From Finegoldia magna ATCC 29328 (lineage in GTDB: Bacteria > Bacillota > Clostridia > Tissierellales > Peptoniphilaceae), in assembly GCF_000010185.1 (NCBI RefSeq), contig NC_010376.1, forward strand, positions 1,249,501 through 1,313,500: a DNA stretch of 64,000 nt, in the 5' to 3' direction. Both the position numbers and the translations under genes were made by a program. Positions 9,410 to 18,016 of the stretch are shown here, in pieces. The notes beneath the pieces are model-generated. The model had not been told where the DNA came from, did not search any database, and saw nothing but the letters and a program-made list of their open reading frames with translations. Every line of letters begins with the position of its first letter. The stretch's first letter is position 1.

Positions 9410-9580
9410 TTAGCATTTTCTTAAATATGTAAATTAATATTCATTATCATTTTAGTATTCATTCTTTTTTCTCAGTTTTATAGTATACTTATTCGTTGAA
9501 GTGCATTATATATATATTTATCTTTAATATATTGTTAAAGTAATTGATATTTTTTAGCGTTAAGTGTTTTAACTTTGTAA

Positions 9581-9602
9581 ATTATTTTGACGTTCAAATA
9601 AT
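9581..9602. promoter_or_regulatory. imperfect palindrome in the hylC-selB divergent region
   Basis: ATTATTTTGAC followed by GTTCAAATAAT forms a 22-bp palindrome with two mismatched pairs. It lies between the two divergent selenium-related transcripts and could be an operator. No known regulator consensus was recognised. Confidence 0.3.
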
Positions 9603-9648
9603 TTATGAAAATAATTTCCTTATTTTTTCGGAATATAACGAAATATGA

Positions 9649-9654
9649 TATAAT
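9649..9654 (+). promoter_or_regulatory. probable -10 box of selB
   Basis: TATAAT 29 nt before the selB start; no convincing -35 box at 16-18 nt. It is followed by GGAGG at 9674-9678. Confidence 0.4.
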
Positions 9655-9682
9655 ATAAAATAGTAAATTAATTGGAGGTTAT

Positions 9683-11560
9683 ATGGATTTTATTATAGGT
9701 ACATCTGGCCATATTGATCATGGAAAAACTACATTAATAAAAGCTTTAACCGGAAATAGCACTGATAGACTACCGGAAGAAAAAAAGAGAGGAATTTCTA
9801 TCGATTTAGGTTTTAGCTATTTTGATCTTCCAAGTGGTCAACGAGCTGGAATAATTGACGTGCCAGGTCACGAAAAGTTTGTAAAAAATATGATGACTGG
9901 TACTTTTGGTATGGATATGATTCTTTTATGTATCGACTGTAAAGAAGGCGTTATGCCTCAAACAGTTGAGCATTTGGATATACTTAGGTTTTTGAATAAA
10001 ACTGAAGGAATTGTCGTGTTAACCAAAAGGGACTTGGCAACTGATGAAGAAACAGAAAAAACAGTCGAACAAGTTAAAGAATTAGTCAAAGGAACTTTCC
10101 TTGAAAATTGTCCTATTTGCGAAGTAGATTCTATTTCAAAAAGAGGAATAGATAATTTAATTCAAATGATAGATTCTGAATCTAAAAAATTAAAGCAAAA
10201 GCATGCCGAGAGAGATTACAGAATGAATATCGACAGAAAATTTAACGTAAAAGGAATTGGAACGGTTGTTACAGGAACTTTATTGGATGGAGATATCCAC
10301 AAGGGAGAATCTTTTATTTATCCAATAGAAAAAGATATCAACATTAAAAATATTCAAGTTCACAATAAAAATGTAAATGTCGCTCACCCATCACAAAGGG
10401 TTGCTTTGAATATAAATCTAAATTTGGATGAAATTGACAGAGGTTTTGTAATCGCGAAGAAAAACTCACTAAAAGCTTTCAATATGATAGATGTTAGACT
10501 TACACTATTAGAAAGTGCTTCTCCTTTAAATCACTGGGACAGAGTTAGGTTATTCCACGGTACGAAAGAAATATTCGGAAGAGTTGTTCCTCTTGATAAG
10601 CAAGTGATTCAACCGGGAACTCAAGCTCTTGTTCAGATCAGACTTGAAGAAAAAATTTATGCAAAAACATCCGATCCATTTATTTTGAGACAATTTTCAC
10701 CACAAGTTACAATCGGTGGTGGTATTATAATTGATGGTTCTGTAAGAAAACATAAATTATTTGATGAAGAAATTATCGAAAATCTTAAAATAAAAGAAGA
10801 AGGAAAAATCAAAGATATTATTTTAAATTATCTACAAGATGAGATTTTCCCTACTAAAATCGATGATTTGGTATTCTACTCTTCTGAATCAAAAGACAAA
10901 GTTTTAAAGGAATTGGACGGATTAAAACAAGAAGATAAAGTTGTAATTAGAAACGACAAAGTCTTGGAAAAAGAAGCTTACCTAAAATTATTAGGAAAAT
11001 TAAAAATGTTTGTAATTTCATTCCACAAAACAAATCCTTTATTGCCTGGAATTAATAAAGAAGAACTTCTCAAAAAATTACAACTAGATGATGACAGACC
11101 TTTCTTTAATTACATGATTAAAGATTTAATCGACCAAGAAGTTTTAATTGAAGAAAGTGGTATAGTTTCCTCTACAGGTCACAAAGTTAAATTAAGTGAT
11201 GAAGACGAAAAAATCAGAAAAAAAATGCTTCAAGATATTTGCCAAAATCAATTCGACAAATTATTAAAGATAGACAATGTTGTCCACAACCAAAAAGACA
11301 AGACGATTTTGGGAATTTTATTACAAAAAGATGTAGTAATTTTAAGAGATAACTTTTTGATTTCCAAGAAATGCTATGACAAATTTATTAAAACTGTCGA
11401 TGATCACTTCAATAAGAACAAAACTTTGAATGTAAAAGAACTCAAGGACATGCTCAATATCTCCAGAAAAAGTGCAATCACACTTTTGGAAACACTAGAT
11501 ATCAAAGGGTATACTAAGAGGATCGAAAACGACAGAGTTAAAGTAAAAGATTTTAAATAA
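9683..11560 (+). CDS. selB: selenocysteine-specific elongation factor SelB
   Basis: 625 residues, the normal size. The N-terminal GTPase domain has GHIDHGKTT (9-17), a switch region with RGISIDLGF, DVPGHEKFVKNMM (59-71) and LTKRDLA. EF-Tu-like beta-barrel domains follow (RVRLFHGTKEIFGRV), then C-terminal winged-helix repeats that bind the SECIS hairpin. RGISIDLGF instead of the EF-Tu RGITI is the SelB hallmark. It delivers Sec-tRNA-Sec to the UGA of fdhF, which is encoded divergently next to it. The tRNA-Sec gene lies 118 nt downstream. A strong GGAGG site precedes the ATG. Confidence 0.95.
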   Translation: MDFIIGTSGHIDHGKTTLIKALTGNSTDRLPEEKKRGISIDLGFSYFDLPSGQRAGIIDVPGHEKFVKNMMTGTFGMDMILLCIDCKEGVMPQTVEHLDILRFLNKTEGIVVLTKRDLATDEETEKTVEQVKELVKGTFLENCPICEVDSISKRGIDNLIQMIDSESKKLKQKHAERDYRMNIDRKFNVKGIGTVVTGTLLDGDIHKGESFIYPIEKDINIKNIQVHNKNVNVAHPSQRVALNINLNLDEIDRGFVIAKKNSLKAFNMIDVRLTLLESASPLNHWDRVRLFHGTKEIFGRVVPLDKQVIQPGTQALVQIRLEEKIYAKTSDPFILRQFSPQVTIGGGIIIDGSVRKHKLFDEEIIENLKIKEEGKIKDIILNYLQDEIFPTKIDDLVFYSSESKDKVLKELDGLKQEDKVVIRNDKVLEKEAYLKLLGKLKMFVISFHKTNPLLPGINKEELLKKLQLDDDRPFFNYMIKDLIDQEVLIEESGIVSSTGHKVKLSDEDEKIRKKMLQDICQNQFDKLLKIDNVVHNQKDKTILGILLQKDVVILRDNFLISKKCYDKFIKTVDDHFNKNKTLNVKELKDMLNISRKSAITLLETLDIKGYTKRIENDRVKVKDFK

Positions 11561-11564
11561 TAGA

Positions 11565-11592
11565 ATAGGGCTTTGCACTGCGAAGCCTTATC
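11565..11592 (+). other. hairpin at the 3' end of selB without a T tract
   Basis: AUAGGGCUU pairs with AAGCCUUAU (one G-U) around a 9-nt loop just after the selB stop. Without a T run it is more likely an attenuating or stabilising hairpin than a full terminator. Confidence 0.4.
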
Positions 11593-11637
11593 TATTAAGA
11601 AATTTGTTACAGTTTTGTGAATTAGATGTAAAATAAT

Positions 11638-11666
11638 TTGTAAATTGCATGTATTTTTGGTATAAT
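11638..11666 (+). promoter_or_regulatory. promoter of the tRNA-Sec gene
   Basis: TTGTAA (11638-11643), a 17-nt spacer and TATAAT (11661-11666). Initiation would fall about 6 nt before the mature tRNA 5' end, so the tRNA need not depend on selB transcription. Confidence 0.75.
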
Positions 11667-11678
11667 ATTAAAGTATTT

Positions 11679-11775
11679 GGGAATTGATGGGTGCTGGTGT
11701 GCCCTGCGGTCTTCAAAACCGTCTCAGGTAGTTAGGAGCTGCCCGGGTAGGTTCGATTCCTACCATTTCCCGCCA
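11679..11775 (+). tRNA. selC: tRNA-Sec (anticodon TCA)
   Basis: 97 nt including an encoded CCA. Sec-specific features: an 8-position acceptor stem (GGGAAUUG with CAUUUCCC, one internal U-U mismatch), a 6-bp D stem (GGGUGC/GUGCCC) closed by the tetraloop UGGU, anticodon UCA at 11713-11715 in the loop CUUCAAA, a long variable arm (GGUAG/CUGCC stem), a T arm GUAGG-UUCGAUU-CCUAC and discriminator G73. Confidence 0.95.
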
Positions 11776-11782
11776 TACATAT

Positions 11783-11815
11783 ATAGATAGCTAAATTTAG
11801 CTATCTATTTTTTTT
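11783..11815 (+). terminator. intrinsic terminator of tRNA-Sec
   Basis: A 26-nt perfect palindrome (11783-11808, centre AATT) is followed by a run of T, seven nt after the encoded CCA. Confidence 0.85.
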
Positions 11816-11826
11816 GGAGTACTAAA

Positions 11827-11867
11827 AAATCAGTGAACGTTGAAATATTTCAACATTCACTGATTTT
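11827..11867. terminator. terminator downstream of metK
   Basis: Long stem: outer arms of 12 bp (11827-11838 with 11856-11867) plus an inner GTTGAAA/TTTCAAC stem. T-rich tracts are present on both strands; it sits 4 nt beyond the metK stop. Confidence 0.8.
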
Positions 11868-11871
11868 TATT

Positions 11872-13050
11872 TTATAAATATTTTTTCAAAGCTTCTGCTT
11901 TGTCACATTTTTCCCATGACAAATCCAAATCATTACGTCCGAAATGTCCGTAGCTTGCCACTTCTCTGTAGATTGGTCTTTGTAAATCCAATTTGTCGAT
12001 GATTGCTTTTGGTCTTGCATCAAAGTTTTCATTTATTGCTTGAATAATTTTTTCTTCTTCTATTTTATTTGTTCCAAATGTGTTGATGAACATACTGATT
12101 GGTTTTGCAACTCCAATTGCATAAGAGAAACCTACCTCACATTTGTCGCAAAGTCCAGCTGCTACGACATTTTTTGCGATATATCTTGCAAAATATGCTG
12201 CTGATCTGTCAGTTTTTGTAGGGTCTTTCCCACTGAATGCTCCACCACCGTGATTACAGAATCCACCATAAGTATCTACGATGATTTTTCTTCCTGTAAG
12301 TCCAGCATCTCCCATTGGTCCACCGATTACGAATTTTCCTGTTGGGTTGATGAAGAATTTTGTATTTTCGTCGATCATTGACTCATCAACGATTTTCAAG
12401 ATAACTTCTCTCTTAATATCTTCTTTTAATTGTTCGTAATCAACATCTGGGTCGTGTTGTGTTGAAACTACGATAGCTTCAATTCTTTTTGGAGCGTCGT
12501 TTTCATATTCAACAGTTACTTGAGTTTTCCCATCTGGTCTCAAATAATTCAAGATTTTTTCTTTTCTAACAGTTGCAAGTCTTCTTGCTAATTTGTGTGA
12601 TAATTCCAATGGTAATGGCAATCCTGATTCTGTTTCATTAGTTGCATAACCAAATACCATTCCTTGGTCACCTGCACCATATCTGTCGTATTCGTCAGAT
12701 TTATTGTCCTTGTATTCTTCAGATTCATCAACACCTTGTGCGATGTCTTTTGATTGTTCTTCTAATGAAGTTATGATTGCGCATGTTCTTGCATCAATAC
12801 CATAATCAGCATTATCATATCCAATTTCAGCCAATGTTTTTCTAACGATTGATCTGATGTCTACATAACTTGTAGTAGTAATCTCTCCCATTACCATAAC
12901 AAGTCCAGTTGTAGAACAAGTTTCGCAAGCAACTCTTGCATCTTTGTCTTCTTTAATAATAGCATCTAATATTGCATCAGAAATTTGGTCACAAACTTTG
13001 TCTGGGTGACCTTCAGTAACTGATTCAGATGTTAAAAATATGTTTTTCAT
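11872..13050 (-). CDS. metK: S-adenosylmethionine synthetase MetK
   Basis: 392 residues, the full family length. Signatures: [18 protein letters not shown] near the N-terminus (catalytic His, metal-binding Asp), [12 protein letters not shown] (ATP-binding hexapeptide) and [19 protein letters not shown] (P-loop-like motif). It condenses methionine and ATP to SAM in the cytosol. GGAGG ribosome binding site is at 13055-13059, between the riboswitch terminator and the ATG. It is a stand-alone transcript under a SAM-I riboswitch, ending in the terminator at 11827-11867. Confidence 0.96.
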   Translation of the reverse strand: MKNIFLTSESVTEGHPDKVCDQISDAILDAIIKEDKDARVACETCSTTGLVMVMGEITTTSYVDIRSIVRKTLAEIGYDNADYGIDARTCAIITSLEEQSKDIAQGVDESEEYKDNKSDEYDRYGAGDQGMVFGYATNETESGLPLPLELSHKLARRLATVRKEKILNYLRPDGKTQVTVEYENDAPKRIEAIVVSTQHDPDVDYEQLKEDIKREVILKIVDESMIDENTKFFINPTGKFVIGGPMGDAGLTGRKIIVDTYGGFCNHGGGAFSGKDPTKTDRSAAYFARYIAKNVVAAGLCDKCEVGFSYAIGVAKPISMFINTFGTNKIEEEKIIQAINENFDARPKAIIDKLDLQRPIYREVASYGHFGRNDLDLSWEKCDKAEALKKYL

Positions 13051-13060
13051 AATACCTCCA

Positions 13061-13091
13061 TAAAAAAATCCTCACCTGAAAAGGTAAGGAT
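13061..13091 (-). terminator. riboswitch-controlled terminator before metK
   Basis: AUCCUUACC/GGUGAGGAU stem (13083-13091 with 13068-13076) followed by seven T, ending only a few nt before the metK ribosome binding site. This is the expression platform of the SAM-I element. Confidence 0.8.
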
Positions 13092-13098
13092 GTGTAAA

Positions 13099-13190
13099 CT
13101 TATCTTTCAGGATTTCCTGTGGGATTTAGCACCTAATTTAATAGGTTGCTGAGTTTCATAGGGCCCATTCCCTCCACTACTCTTAATAAG
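13099..13190 (-). promoter_or_regulatory. SAM-I (S-box) riboswitch aptamer
   Basis: On the minus strand it starts CTTATTAAGAG, has the core GGAGGGAATGGGCCC, then ATGAAACTCAGCAACC, GGTGCTAAATCC and closes with GAAAGATAAG, which pairs with the 5' CTTAT (P1). All conserved S-box blocks are present in order. SAM binding would favour the terminator at 13061-13091 and shut off metK. Confidence 0.93.
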
Positions 13191-13214
13191 ATAATTATCA
13201 AATTGTCGTATAAT

Positions 13215-13243
13215 ACATTACCACTATTTTCTTATTCTGTCAA
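13215..13243 (-). promoter_or_regulatory. probable promoter of the riboswitch-metK transcript
   Basis: Perfect TTGACA (13238-13243), 17-nt spacer, weak -10 TAATGT (13215-13220). It lies between the end of the upstream permease gene and the aptamer. Confidence 0.45.
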
Positions 13244-13248
13244 GTATT

Positions 13249-14457
13249 TTAATCAATATTTTCCATAGCGCTCTTACGATACATTTTTATAGCTCTTATC
13301 AACAATAAAACTATGACAATAAGCATCAATCCGAATGATATTCCTATTTCCAATAGTTTCACATCATTCAATAAAAATCTAACGGGCATCAAGGTTGCTG
13401 ATGAAAATGGAACAAAAGATAATATTTTAATCAAAATATCGCTGTCTTTTCCTAACGAATTGATTATCACGATAAATAAACCAACTAATACCAAGAATAT
13501 TGGAACTATTAGAAAATTAACTTCTTCCGCTCTCTTGACAGCAAGTCCTAGAATTTGGAACAAAATCAAATACAAGACAAACCCAAACACTACAAACAAA
13601 AGTATCGTCAACAAGAATTTGAGACTCAAAGTATTGGTGAAAAATGTCCATATTCCTTCTGGATAGTAGTTTTTGTTGAAAAATATTCCAATTATTCCCG
13701 CAAAAATAAATATGAAATATTGGATTAATCCCAAAACTGCTGAACTCAAAAGCTTACCAAACACAAATACACTTGGTTTTGCAGATGATAAAAGCACCTC
13801 AATAGTCTTGTCCTTTTTTTCTCTAGAAATATTGTTACTCATAACACTACCGTAGAACAATATCATTAAATCGAAAAGTATAACAAAAACTATTGAAAAT
13901 ACAAATGAATGTGACCTGTCTTTGTTCAAAACTTTTTCTGTAAAATCTATCTTTGCTTTAGAATTTTTCTCAATTATTCCAGGGTCTACTCCATTGTTAA
14001 TTAAACTTTTGTCGTAATTGTACTTTTCCAAAGCTCTCGTGAATCTTTCGGAATGATCGTCCATAAATTCTTTATTTTTGATATAAGAATTGAACTTTGT
14101 TGGAGTTTCTACTACAAATCCGATATTGTATTCACCACTTTCTACGGCTTTTTTTACATCAGATTCAGATGTAAGCACATCTTTACTTTCAAGTCCCATT
14201 ATAGTCTTCAAATATTCAACATCAATTTCACTGTTAGATGAATAAATGCAAGTGTTTTTAAATGTAAGTGCATTGATATCTACAGTTGCATTTTTGTTTG
14301 CACCTCTATTGGTGTTATTGAAAATAGATGGCATAAACCTTGGCAAGAATGACAAAGCAAATACCAATACTGTAATCACCAATGTCGCTATCAAATACGA
14401 ATTGTGTCTTATTATGGAATTAAATTCAAAATTAAATACTCTGCTGAATTTTTTCAT
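13249..14457 (-). CDS. ABC-2 type transporter permease (NatB-like)
   Basis: 402 residues. One N-terminal membrane segment (YLIATLVITVLVFALSFLP) is followed by a large extracytoplasmic loop of about 140 residues, then five or six closely spaced C-terminal membrane segments from about residue 185. The motif SNNISREKKDKTIEVLLSSAKPS just after the loop is typical of ABC-2/NatB-type exporter permeases. It overlaps the ATPase stop codon by 1 nt (TAATG), so the two are translationally coupled. Substrate cannot be read from sequence; Na+ or drug export is known for relatives. Confidence 0.8.
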   Translation of the reverse strand: MKKFSRVFNFEFNSIIRHNSYLIATLVITVLVFALSFLPRFMPSIFNNTNRGANKNATVDINALTFKNTCIYSSNSEIDVEYLKTIMGLESKDVLTSESDVKKAVESGEYNIGFVVETPTKFNSYIKNKEFMDDHSERFTRALEKYNYDKSLINNGVDPGIIEKNSKAKIDFTEKVLNKDRSHSFVFSIVFVILFDLMILFYGSVMSNNISREKKDKTIEVLLSSAKPSVFVFGKLLSSAVLGLIQYFIFIFAGIIGIFFNKNYYPEGIWTFFTNTLSLKFLLTILLFVVFGFVLYLILFQILGLAVKRAEEVNFLIVPIFLVLVGLFIVIINSLGKDSDILIKILSFVPFSSATLMPVRFLLNDVKLLEIGISFGLMLIVIVLLLIRAIKMYRKSAMENID

Positions 14458-15371
14458 TATTCTCTAACACCAACCTTTGACACGAAAACATCTTGAAGAC
14501 TTGGTTCATATTGACTAAAACAATTGATGTCGATTTGATTAAGCATCATAAATTCCAATATGTCTTCTTTCGTTACATTCTCAGTAAGTCTAACCAAAAG
14601 TTTGAACTCTCTGACAACAGCATCTGGATAAATCAAGTTTTCTGATTCTAATAATTCTTTTAATTCCCAAATTCCCATGTTATTTGCATTAAGTAGCATT
14701 TTCTTCTCAGCCATGGAAGTTTTGATTTCATTCAAATCGCCATTCAAAATAATTCTACCTTCTTCAATAACACAAACATCTCTGCAGAATTCTTCTACAT
14801 AACTCATCAAATGGCTGGAAAATATAACAATTTTTTGGTTTTGTATAAATTCTCCAACAGCCAATTTTAGTTCATGGGCATTGATTGGATCAAGTCCAGA
14901 AAACGGCTCATCAAGAACCAAAATATCTGGGTCATTTAACAGAGCCGAAATAATTTGGACCTTTTGTCTCAATCCTTTTGATAAAGTGGATAATTTTCTG
15001 TTCTTGTATTTTGCCAAATCAAACCTATCCAACCAATATCTTACATTTTGAAGAGCACTTCTTCTGTCTGTTCCTTTAAGCCTTGCAAAATAATACAATT
15101 GGGTGAACACTTTTTCGTTGGAATACAATCCTCTTTCTTCTGGAAGATATCCGATATTTACTTCATTGTAGTTAATGGGAGAGCCGTTAATCAAAACTTG
15201 CCCACTATCAGCACTCAAAACATCTGTAATGATTCTCATAGTTGTAGTTTTGCCGGCTCCATTTCTACCCAAAAACCCAAAAGCACGTCCGCTTTCAACT
15301 TTAAATGAAATATCGGTTAAAACTTTGTTATCTCCAAAAGATTTGTTCACATGTTTTAACTCAAGATTCAT
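14457..15371 (-). CDS. ABC transporter ATP-binding protein (NatA-like)
   Basis: 304 residues. Walker A GRNGAGKTTT near residue 40, Q-loop region GYLPEERGLY, signature LSKGLRQKVQ, Walker B ILVLDEPFSGLDP and the H-loop FSSHLM. The C-terminal extension of about 90 residues (to YEPSLQDVFVSKVG) is typical of ABC-2 exporter ATPases. It lies 1 nt after the glyoxalase-like gene and overlaps the permease start, forming an exporter with it. Confidence 0.87.
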   Translation of the reverse strand: MNLELKHVNKSFGDNKVLTDISFKVESGRAFGFLGRNGAGKTTTMRIITDVLSADSGQVLINGSPINYNEVNIGYLPEERGLYSNEKVFTQLYYFARLKGTDRRSALQNVRYWLDRFDLAKYKNRKLSTLSKGLRQKVQIISALLNDPDILVLDEPFSGLDPINAHELKLAVGEFIQNQKIVIFSSHLMSYVEEFCRDVCVIEEGRIILNGDLNEIKTSMAEKKMLLNANNMGIWELKELLESENLIYPDAVVREFKLLVRLTENVTKEDILEFMMLNQIDINCFSQYEPSLQDVFVSKVGVRE

Positions 15372-15372
15372 A

Positions 15373-15744
15373 CTATTTACCGATTATTTCTATATTGAAA
15401 CCATCAGGATCTTTCATGAAATAAAATTTTGCAACACCTTCGAGTCCACCTAATTCATCAACTTCATAACCCAAAGATTTGTGATATTCGTGTGATTTTT
15501 TCAAATCTTCAACTTCAAAAGCCATGTGGCCGTAGAAATCTCCATGAGTATAATCTGTTTTTCCGTAGTTATAAGTCAATTCGATTTCGTAATTGTGATC
15601 GCTTGTCATATACACAAGTGTGAATTCATCTTCTGGAAAATCTTTTTTGCTAGTAACTTCCATCCCTAAAGCTTTTTCATAAAATTCTATTGATTTTTCC
15701 AAATTAGTTACTCTGATACATGTGTGTAATGATTTATATTTCAT
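15373..15744 (-). CDS. gloA: glyoxalase I / VOC-family protein
   Basis: 123 residues, two beta-alpha-beta-beta-beta units: LHTCIRVTNLEKSIEFYEKALGM and YGHMAFEVEDLKKSHEYHKSLG. Metal-ligand candidates are His7, Glu54 in the NYEIELTYN strand, the His of YGHMAF and the Glu of GFNIEIIGK, matching the H-E-H-E pattern of lactoylglutathione lyase. Likely detoxifies methylglyoxal adducts with a low-molecular-weight thiol; the actual thiol is unknown. It is in an operon after pepF (11-nt gap) and before the ABC exporter. Confidence 0.82.
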   Translation of the reverse strand: MKYKSLHTCIRVTNLEKSIEFYEKALGMEVTSKKDFPEDEFTLVYMTSDHNYEIELTYNYGKTDYTHGDFYGHMAFEVEDLKKSHEYHKSLGYEVDELGGLEGVAKFYFMKDPDGFNIEIIGK

Positions 15745-15755
15745 GAATTTCTCCT

Positions 15756-17492
15756 TTATTTATTGACAATTTTTTCAAATTCTAATACTTTTTCTTTAAA
15801 AACTTCAAAAGCAGTTCTCAAAACTTCCTTATCTTTGATGTTTGCTCCAGCGTTTTTAAGTTGTACTAGAGGATAGTTTTTGTTACCATCTTTCAAGAAA
15901 TTCTTATAATTTTCCAAATCTTGTTCATTACCCGTCAAAATCTTTTGTGACAAGATTGATGATGAGCTAAGACCTGTTGCATACTTATACACATAGAAAT
16001 TAGTGTAGAAATGAGGAATTCTTGACCATTCGTACTTAATCAAATCATCTGATACAACGCTATCTCCAAAGTATTTTTTGTTTAAGTTAAGATAAATTTC
16101 GTTGAAATCCTCTCCAGTTAATGCTTTTTCTTCTTCAACTAATTTGTGAGTTTCTCTTTCAAATTCTGCAAACATAGTTTGTCTGAAAATTGTTGATTTA
16201 AATGAGTTGATGTGATGATCTAACAAGTATAATTTTTCATCGTCATTCTTAGCGTTTTTAATCATATAATCCAACAACAACATTTCGTTACAAGTACTTG
16301 CAACTTCTGCAACAAATATAGTGTAGCCTGCATATTTGAACTCATTATTAGCTCTTGAATAATATGAATGAATTGAATGACCCAATTCGTGAATCAAAGT
16401 GAACACAGAATCAACATCATTTGTGTAGTTTAATAAAATATATGGATAAGAATCGTATGATCCCCAACTGTAAGCGCCTGGTTTCTTGCCATCTTTTGGA
16501 TAAACATCAATCCAATTTTCTTCAAAAGCCTTCTTCATGATAGATTGATATTCTTCTCCCATTGGTTTTACAGCTTCTATAACCATTTTCTTTGCTTCTT
16601 CAAATGGGATTTCACGGTCAAAACCTTTTGTAGATGGAACATAAACATCGTACATGTGGTGCTCATCTAATCCTAACAATTTTGTTCTTGCCTTGTAGTA
16701 TTTGTACATGTATGGCAAGTATTCGTGCACAATGTCAATTAAATTATCGTACACAACTTCTTCAACATCGTCGTTGAATAATTCCATTTGTCTTGCACTA
16801 TCGTATTTTTTGATTTTAGATAGTATAACCAAATTTTTGATATTTGCATACAAAGTAGATCCAAATGTATTGTTGTACTTTGCTAATTCATCGTAATATT
16901 TTTCAAAAACTTCTTTTCTTTGTTCACGTGGAAGCTTAGATAATAATGGAACAAAATTAGCATTTGTAAGCTTTTCACCAATAGATTCTACATAAGGAAA
17001 TTCCATATCTGTGTTTTGTAAACTGTAGAAATCATTGTGAGGGCTTGACATCGCTTCACTCATAAGTGAAATAATGTTTTCTTCTTCTGCAGATAAAGTG
17101 TGTTCCTTAAATCTCAAAATCTTCTTGAAGAATATTTCATAACTTGGATTTTCTTTGATAAGTTTGTCTTGTTCATCTTCTTTTAATGATAAAACAAATG
17201 GTTCAACAAAAGAAAATCTTGATTGTAGCTTGTTATACAATGATGATAATTCCAATTCCAATTTGACACTTTCAGAAACCTTGCTATTTTCATCCTTTTT
17301 CATTGAAGCGTAAGTGTACAAATTATCCATTACTCTGTCAGTTTCGAAAAGTAAATCCAATATTTCTATGAAGTTATCCTTTTCATTTTTCTTCAATTCA
17401 TCAATTTTATTAATATTTTCGTTAACTAATTTAATATCTTTTTCGATTTCGTTCTTGTCCTTATACATCTTGGACAAATCCCAATTACACAT
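15756..17492 (-). CDS. pepF: oligoendopeptidase F (M3 family metallopeptidase)
   Basis: 578 residues with the ATG at 17490-17492, chosen because GAGGTG lies 6 nt upstream; the open frame extends further to 17543 without a better signal. Zinc-binding HEXXH is in TLIHELGHSIHSYYS, with the third ligand Glu in FVAEVASTCNE about 25 residues later. The rest matches the helical M3 fold (YDVYVPSTKGFDREIPFEEA; YEWSRIPHFYTNFYVYKYATG). A cytosolic enzyme that degrades peptides of about 7-17 residues in relatives. First gene of the pepF-gloA-ABC exporter operon. Confidence 0.92.
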   Translation of the reverse strand: MCNWDLSKMYKDKNEIEKDIKLVNENINKIDELKKNEKDNFIEILDLLFETDRVMDNLYTYASMKKDENSKVSESVKLELELSSLYNKLQSRFSFVEPFVLSLKEDEQDKLIKENPSYEIFFKKILRFKEHTLSAEEENIISLMSEAMSSPHNDFYSLQNTDMEFPYVESIGEKLTNANFVPLLSKLPREQRKEVFEKYYDELAKYNNTFGSTLYANIKNLVILSKIKKYDSARQMELFNDDVEEVVYDNLIDIVHEYLPYMYKYYKARTKLLGLDEHHMYDVYVPSTKGFDREIPFEEAKKMVIEAVKPMGEEYQSIMKKAFEENWIDVYPKDGKKPGAYSWGSYDSYPYILLNYTNDVDSVFTLIHELGHSIHSYYSRANNEFKYAGYTIFVAEVASTCNEMLLLDYMIKNAKNDDEKLYLLDHHINSFKSTIFRQTMFAEFERETHKLVEEEKALTGEDFNEIYLNLNKKYFGDSVVSDDLIKYEWSRIPHFYTNFYVYKYATGLSSSSILSQKILTGNEQDLENYKNFLKDGNKNYPLVQLKNAGANIKDKEVLRTAFEVFKEKVLEFEKIVNK

Positions 17493-17510
17493 AAAATCAC
17501 CTCTCTTTAT

Positions 17511-17539
17511 ATAATACCTCAAACACCTACCAATCACAA
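17511..17539 (-). promoter_or_regulatory. promoter of pepF
   Basis: TTGTGA (17534-17539), 17-nt spacer, TATTAT (17511-17516), giving a very short leader before the GAGGTG ribosome binding site. Confidence 0.65.
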
Positions 17540-17541
17540 AC

Positions 17542-17568
17542 AAAAAAAGGAATTCGTTTTAGAATTCC
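17542..17568 (-). terminator. intrinsic terminator after the 117-residue membrane protein
   Basis: GGAATTC/GAATTCC stem (17549-17555 with 17562-17568), 6-nt loop, followed on the minus strand by seven T. Confidence 0.85.
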
Positions 17569-17574
17569 CTAAAA

Positions 17575-17928
17575 TTATTTTTCAGTTTTTTTCAAAATAT
17601 TTTCTTTATTAAAAGCTAAAAAGAATAACCCGATTAAAGAAAGCGGCCATCCTAAAATCCAAAACCCCCAAGATAAAAGAAGTTTGTCTTCAGAAATCTC
17701 AAGCAAGTATGACCTGATAGCTCCAAAAGTCAACAAAGATAACACTACATAAACAGACAAAATCACATAAACAACTTTATTCAAGCTGAAATTTGTCAAA
17801 TATATTATCAACAACCAGCTGATAAATAATTCCAATGCAATATACAATATTCTTAAAATATTTTCAGAAATTTTCTTTGGCTTTCTAATATCTTGCCACC
17901 AAATACATTGTGCTATGAATTTTAACAT
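17575..17928 (-). CDS. small membrane protein of unknown function
   Basis: 117 residues with about four predicted membrane segments: ILYIALELFISWLLIIYL, VVYVILSVYVVLSLLTFG, a short loop with charged residues (EISEDK), and WGFWILGWPLSLIGLFFLAF. A basic C-terminus (KENILKKTEK) is probably cytosolic. The N-terminal WWQDIRKPKK is positively charged. I do not recognise the family. Single-gene transcript: an AGGAGA site and a TATAAT-like -10 lie upstream, a terminator follows. Confidence 0.6.
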   Translation of the reverse strand: MLKFIAQCIWWQDIRKPKKISENILRILYIALELFISWLLIIYLTNFSLNKVVYVILSVYVVLSLLTFGAIRSYLLEISEDKLLLSWGFWILGWPLSLIGLFFLAFNKENILKKTEK

Positions 17929-17976
17929 ATTCTTATCTCCTCTTTATACATTGATTTATTATATCTATACTATAAC

Positions 17977-18012
17977 AAAAAAAAACGGTCAGGCAAATCA
18001 ACTGCCCAACCG
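17977..18012 (-). terminator. terminator of the V-type ATPase operon
   Basis: A 10-bp stem (18003-18012 with 17986-17995, two G-U pairs) followed by nine T on the minus strand. Confidence 0.85.
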
Positions 18013-18016
18013 AAAA

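Noticed and set aside
9430-9460. Fur-box-like sequence (ATTCATTATCATTTT) in the hylC-selB gap
   Set aside because: The resemblance is partial and the region is so AT-rich that such matches are expected by chance.
15756-17543. Longer PepF start at 17543
   Set aside because: The extra 17 residues overlap the promoter and the GAGGTG site; the ATG at 17490-17492 has the right spacing.
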